A stretch of DNA of 21,318 nucleotides from DATKSS01 sp035468355 (GTDB taxonomy: Bacteria; Chloroflexota; Dormibacteria; Dormibacterales; Dormibacteraceae). The DNA is taken from assembly GCA_035468355.1 (NCBI GenBank), contig DATITA010000084.1:1-21318 (forward strand), read 5' to 3'. A model generated the notes under the pieces. That model ran no database searches, was not told where the DNA came from, and saw nothing but the letters and a program-made list of their open reading frames with translations. Made by a program: the position numbers and the translations under genes. Shown here in pieces: positions 20,703 to 21,318 of the stretch. Each line of letters begins with the position of its first letter. The stretch's first letter is position 1.

Positions 20703-21318
20703 ACGCGACGTCTCCTTTGGGTCGCTGCCCTTTTCTGGGTCAACGCCTTGCGCATGCGCTCTGCCGCTGCGGGTTCCATCCCCGCCTCTATGGCGATCTC
20801 GAGCGCGATCGTCCCGAGCATACGATATTCGTCGGCCGCCTCCACCCCTTCGAGGGCGCGCAGGTGGCGCGTGACGGTGTCGACGTCGCCGCGCCGGATC
20901 GGCCCGGTGAGCGCCGCCACGGGCCCGTGTCGGCGGATGTTGGCGACAGCGCCCTCGACGAGTGGCATCAGCGCCGCGACGCTTTCGGCTTCGGTCCAGC
21001 CGATCTCCCGCAAGAGCCTGACCGCCTCGGCCACCACGACGTCCAGATAGTTGGAGGCGAAGACCGCCGCGGCGTGATAAAGCACGCGGTCGGCATCGCC
21101 GACCTGCTTGGGCGTGGCGCCCAACAACCGCGCGAGCGCGCGCAGGCGCCTGGTGAGTGACGCAGAGCTGGCGTCGACCGCGACCGTGACCCCTCTGAAA
21201 GCCTCGGGCGGCCGTGGCGCCGGGAACGACTGCAGGGGATGGAACGAGCCGATGGCGTGTCGCGGCCGCAAAGCGTCCAGCGCGTCCAGGCCGAGGGCGC
21301 CGCTGAGGTGCACGAACG
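20699..21318 (-). CDS. Rossmann-like / DUF2520 domain protein (5' part beyond window)
   Basis: The frame is open to the right edge, so about 205 C-terminal residues are visible and the start lies outside. The visible part begins with FVHLSGALGLDALDALRP and GSFHPLQSFPAP, the end of an NADP-type Rossmann domain in this family. The all-helical DUF2520 dimerisation domain follows, then an Arg/Lys-rich C-terminus (KRAATQRRRRV). Such proteins resemble ketopantoate reductase/pyrroline-carboxylate reductase folds and often sit beside panB/panC. A ketopantoate-reductase-like role is attractive but unproven, and the nucleotide-binding glycines are not visible. An in-frame GTG at 21313 is internal, not the true start. 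The stop overlaps panB as ATGA. Confidence 0.85.
   Translation of the reverse strand, partial: FVHLSGALGLDALDALRPRHAIGSFHPLQSFPAPRPPEAFRGVTVAVDASSASLTRRLRALARLLGATPKQVGDADRVLYHAAAVFASNYLDVVVAEAVRLLREIGWTEAESVAALMPLVEGAVANIRRHGPVAALTGPIRRGDVDTVTRHLRALEGVEAADEYRMLGTIALEIAIEAGMEPAAAERMRKALTQKRAATQRRRRV

Noticed and set aside
1..21318. CRISPR arrays, insertion sequences, attachment sites, tRNA/rRNA genes or a defence island
   Set aside because: No direct-repeat arrays, transposase motifs, terminal inverted repeats, tRNA cloverleaf candidates or recognisable defence genes were seen. The HNH protein alone does not make a defence system.

Overview
The window is high-GC, densely coding bacterial chromosome with no gene-free stretch over 300 bases. 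The longest gaps are about 206 bp (955-1160), 143 bp (13350-13492) and 134 bp (15995-16128). I see no tRNA, rRNA, CRISPR array, transposase or phage gene. Gene content, frequent GTG/TTG starts, leaderless-looking promoters, a Gram-positive/actinobacterial-type LexA box and the ClpC and S1 sequences suggest a high-GC monoderm-type lineage near Chloroflexota/Dormibacterota or Actinobacteriota. This placement is inference from the proteins, not a measured phylogeny.

Layout. (a) 1-954, minus: 5' part of a DUF222/HNH endonuclease gene, cut by the left edge. Its near-consensus promoter has a perfect LexA-type box between -35 and -10. (b) 1161-4822, minus: tight operon radA - PIN/TRAM (YacL-like) - ispD - ispF, combining recombination, a membrane-anchored nuclease-like protein and two MEP-pathway isoprenoid enzymes. 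(c) 4971-5921, plus: a PLP-dependent serine/threonine-dehydratase-fold enzyme with altered glycine loops. (d) 5936-12882: a membrane/MoxR neighbourhood. RDD (minus) and SpoIIM-like (plus) are divergent with a 16-bp gap. A five-gene minus operon follows: multi-pass membrane protein, DUF4129, DUF4350, MoxR ATPase, DUF58. (e) 12951-13349, plus: single-domain response regulator. (f) 13493-15994, minus: clpC. (g) 16129-17709, plus: O-antigen-ligase/Wzy-like protein with C-terminal TPRs. (h) 17716-21318, minus: rpsA (S1), panC, panB and a DUF2520 (Rossmann-like) protein cut by the right edge, i.e. pantothenate synthesis next to a translation gene.

How it fits together. radA-yacL-ispD-ispF, with clpC upstream on the same strand, resembles the Bacillus string clpC-radA-disA-yacL-ispD-ispF. 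Here disA is absent between radA and the PIN/TRAM gene, and about 8.7 kb (nine genes) separates clpC from radA. The MoxR/DUF58/DUF4350/DUF4129/SpoIIM/RDD set is a recurrent but poorly understood envelope-associated cluster. Translational coupling is extreme: ATGA, GTGA, TTGA and apparently CTGA start/stop overlaps all occur.

I found no clear new multi-gene system. The observations most worth checking are the SOS-controlled leaderless HNH gene, the probable CTG start of the DUF4129 gene, a small ORF overlapping the rpsA start, and the competing hairpins between the response regulator and clpC.
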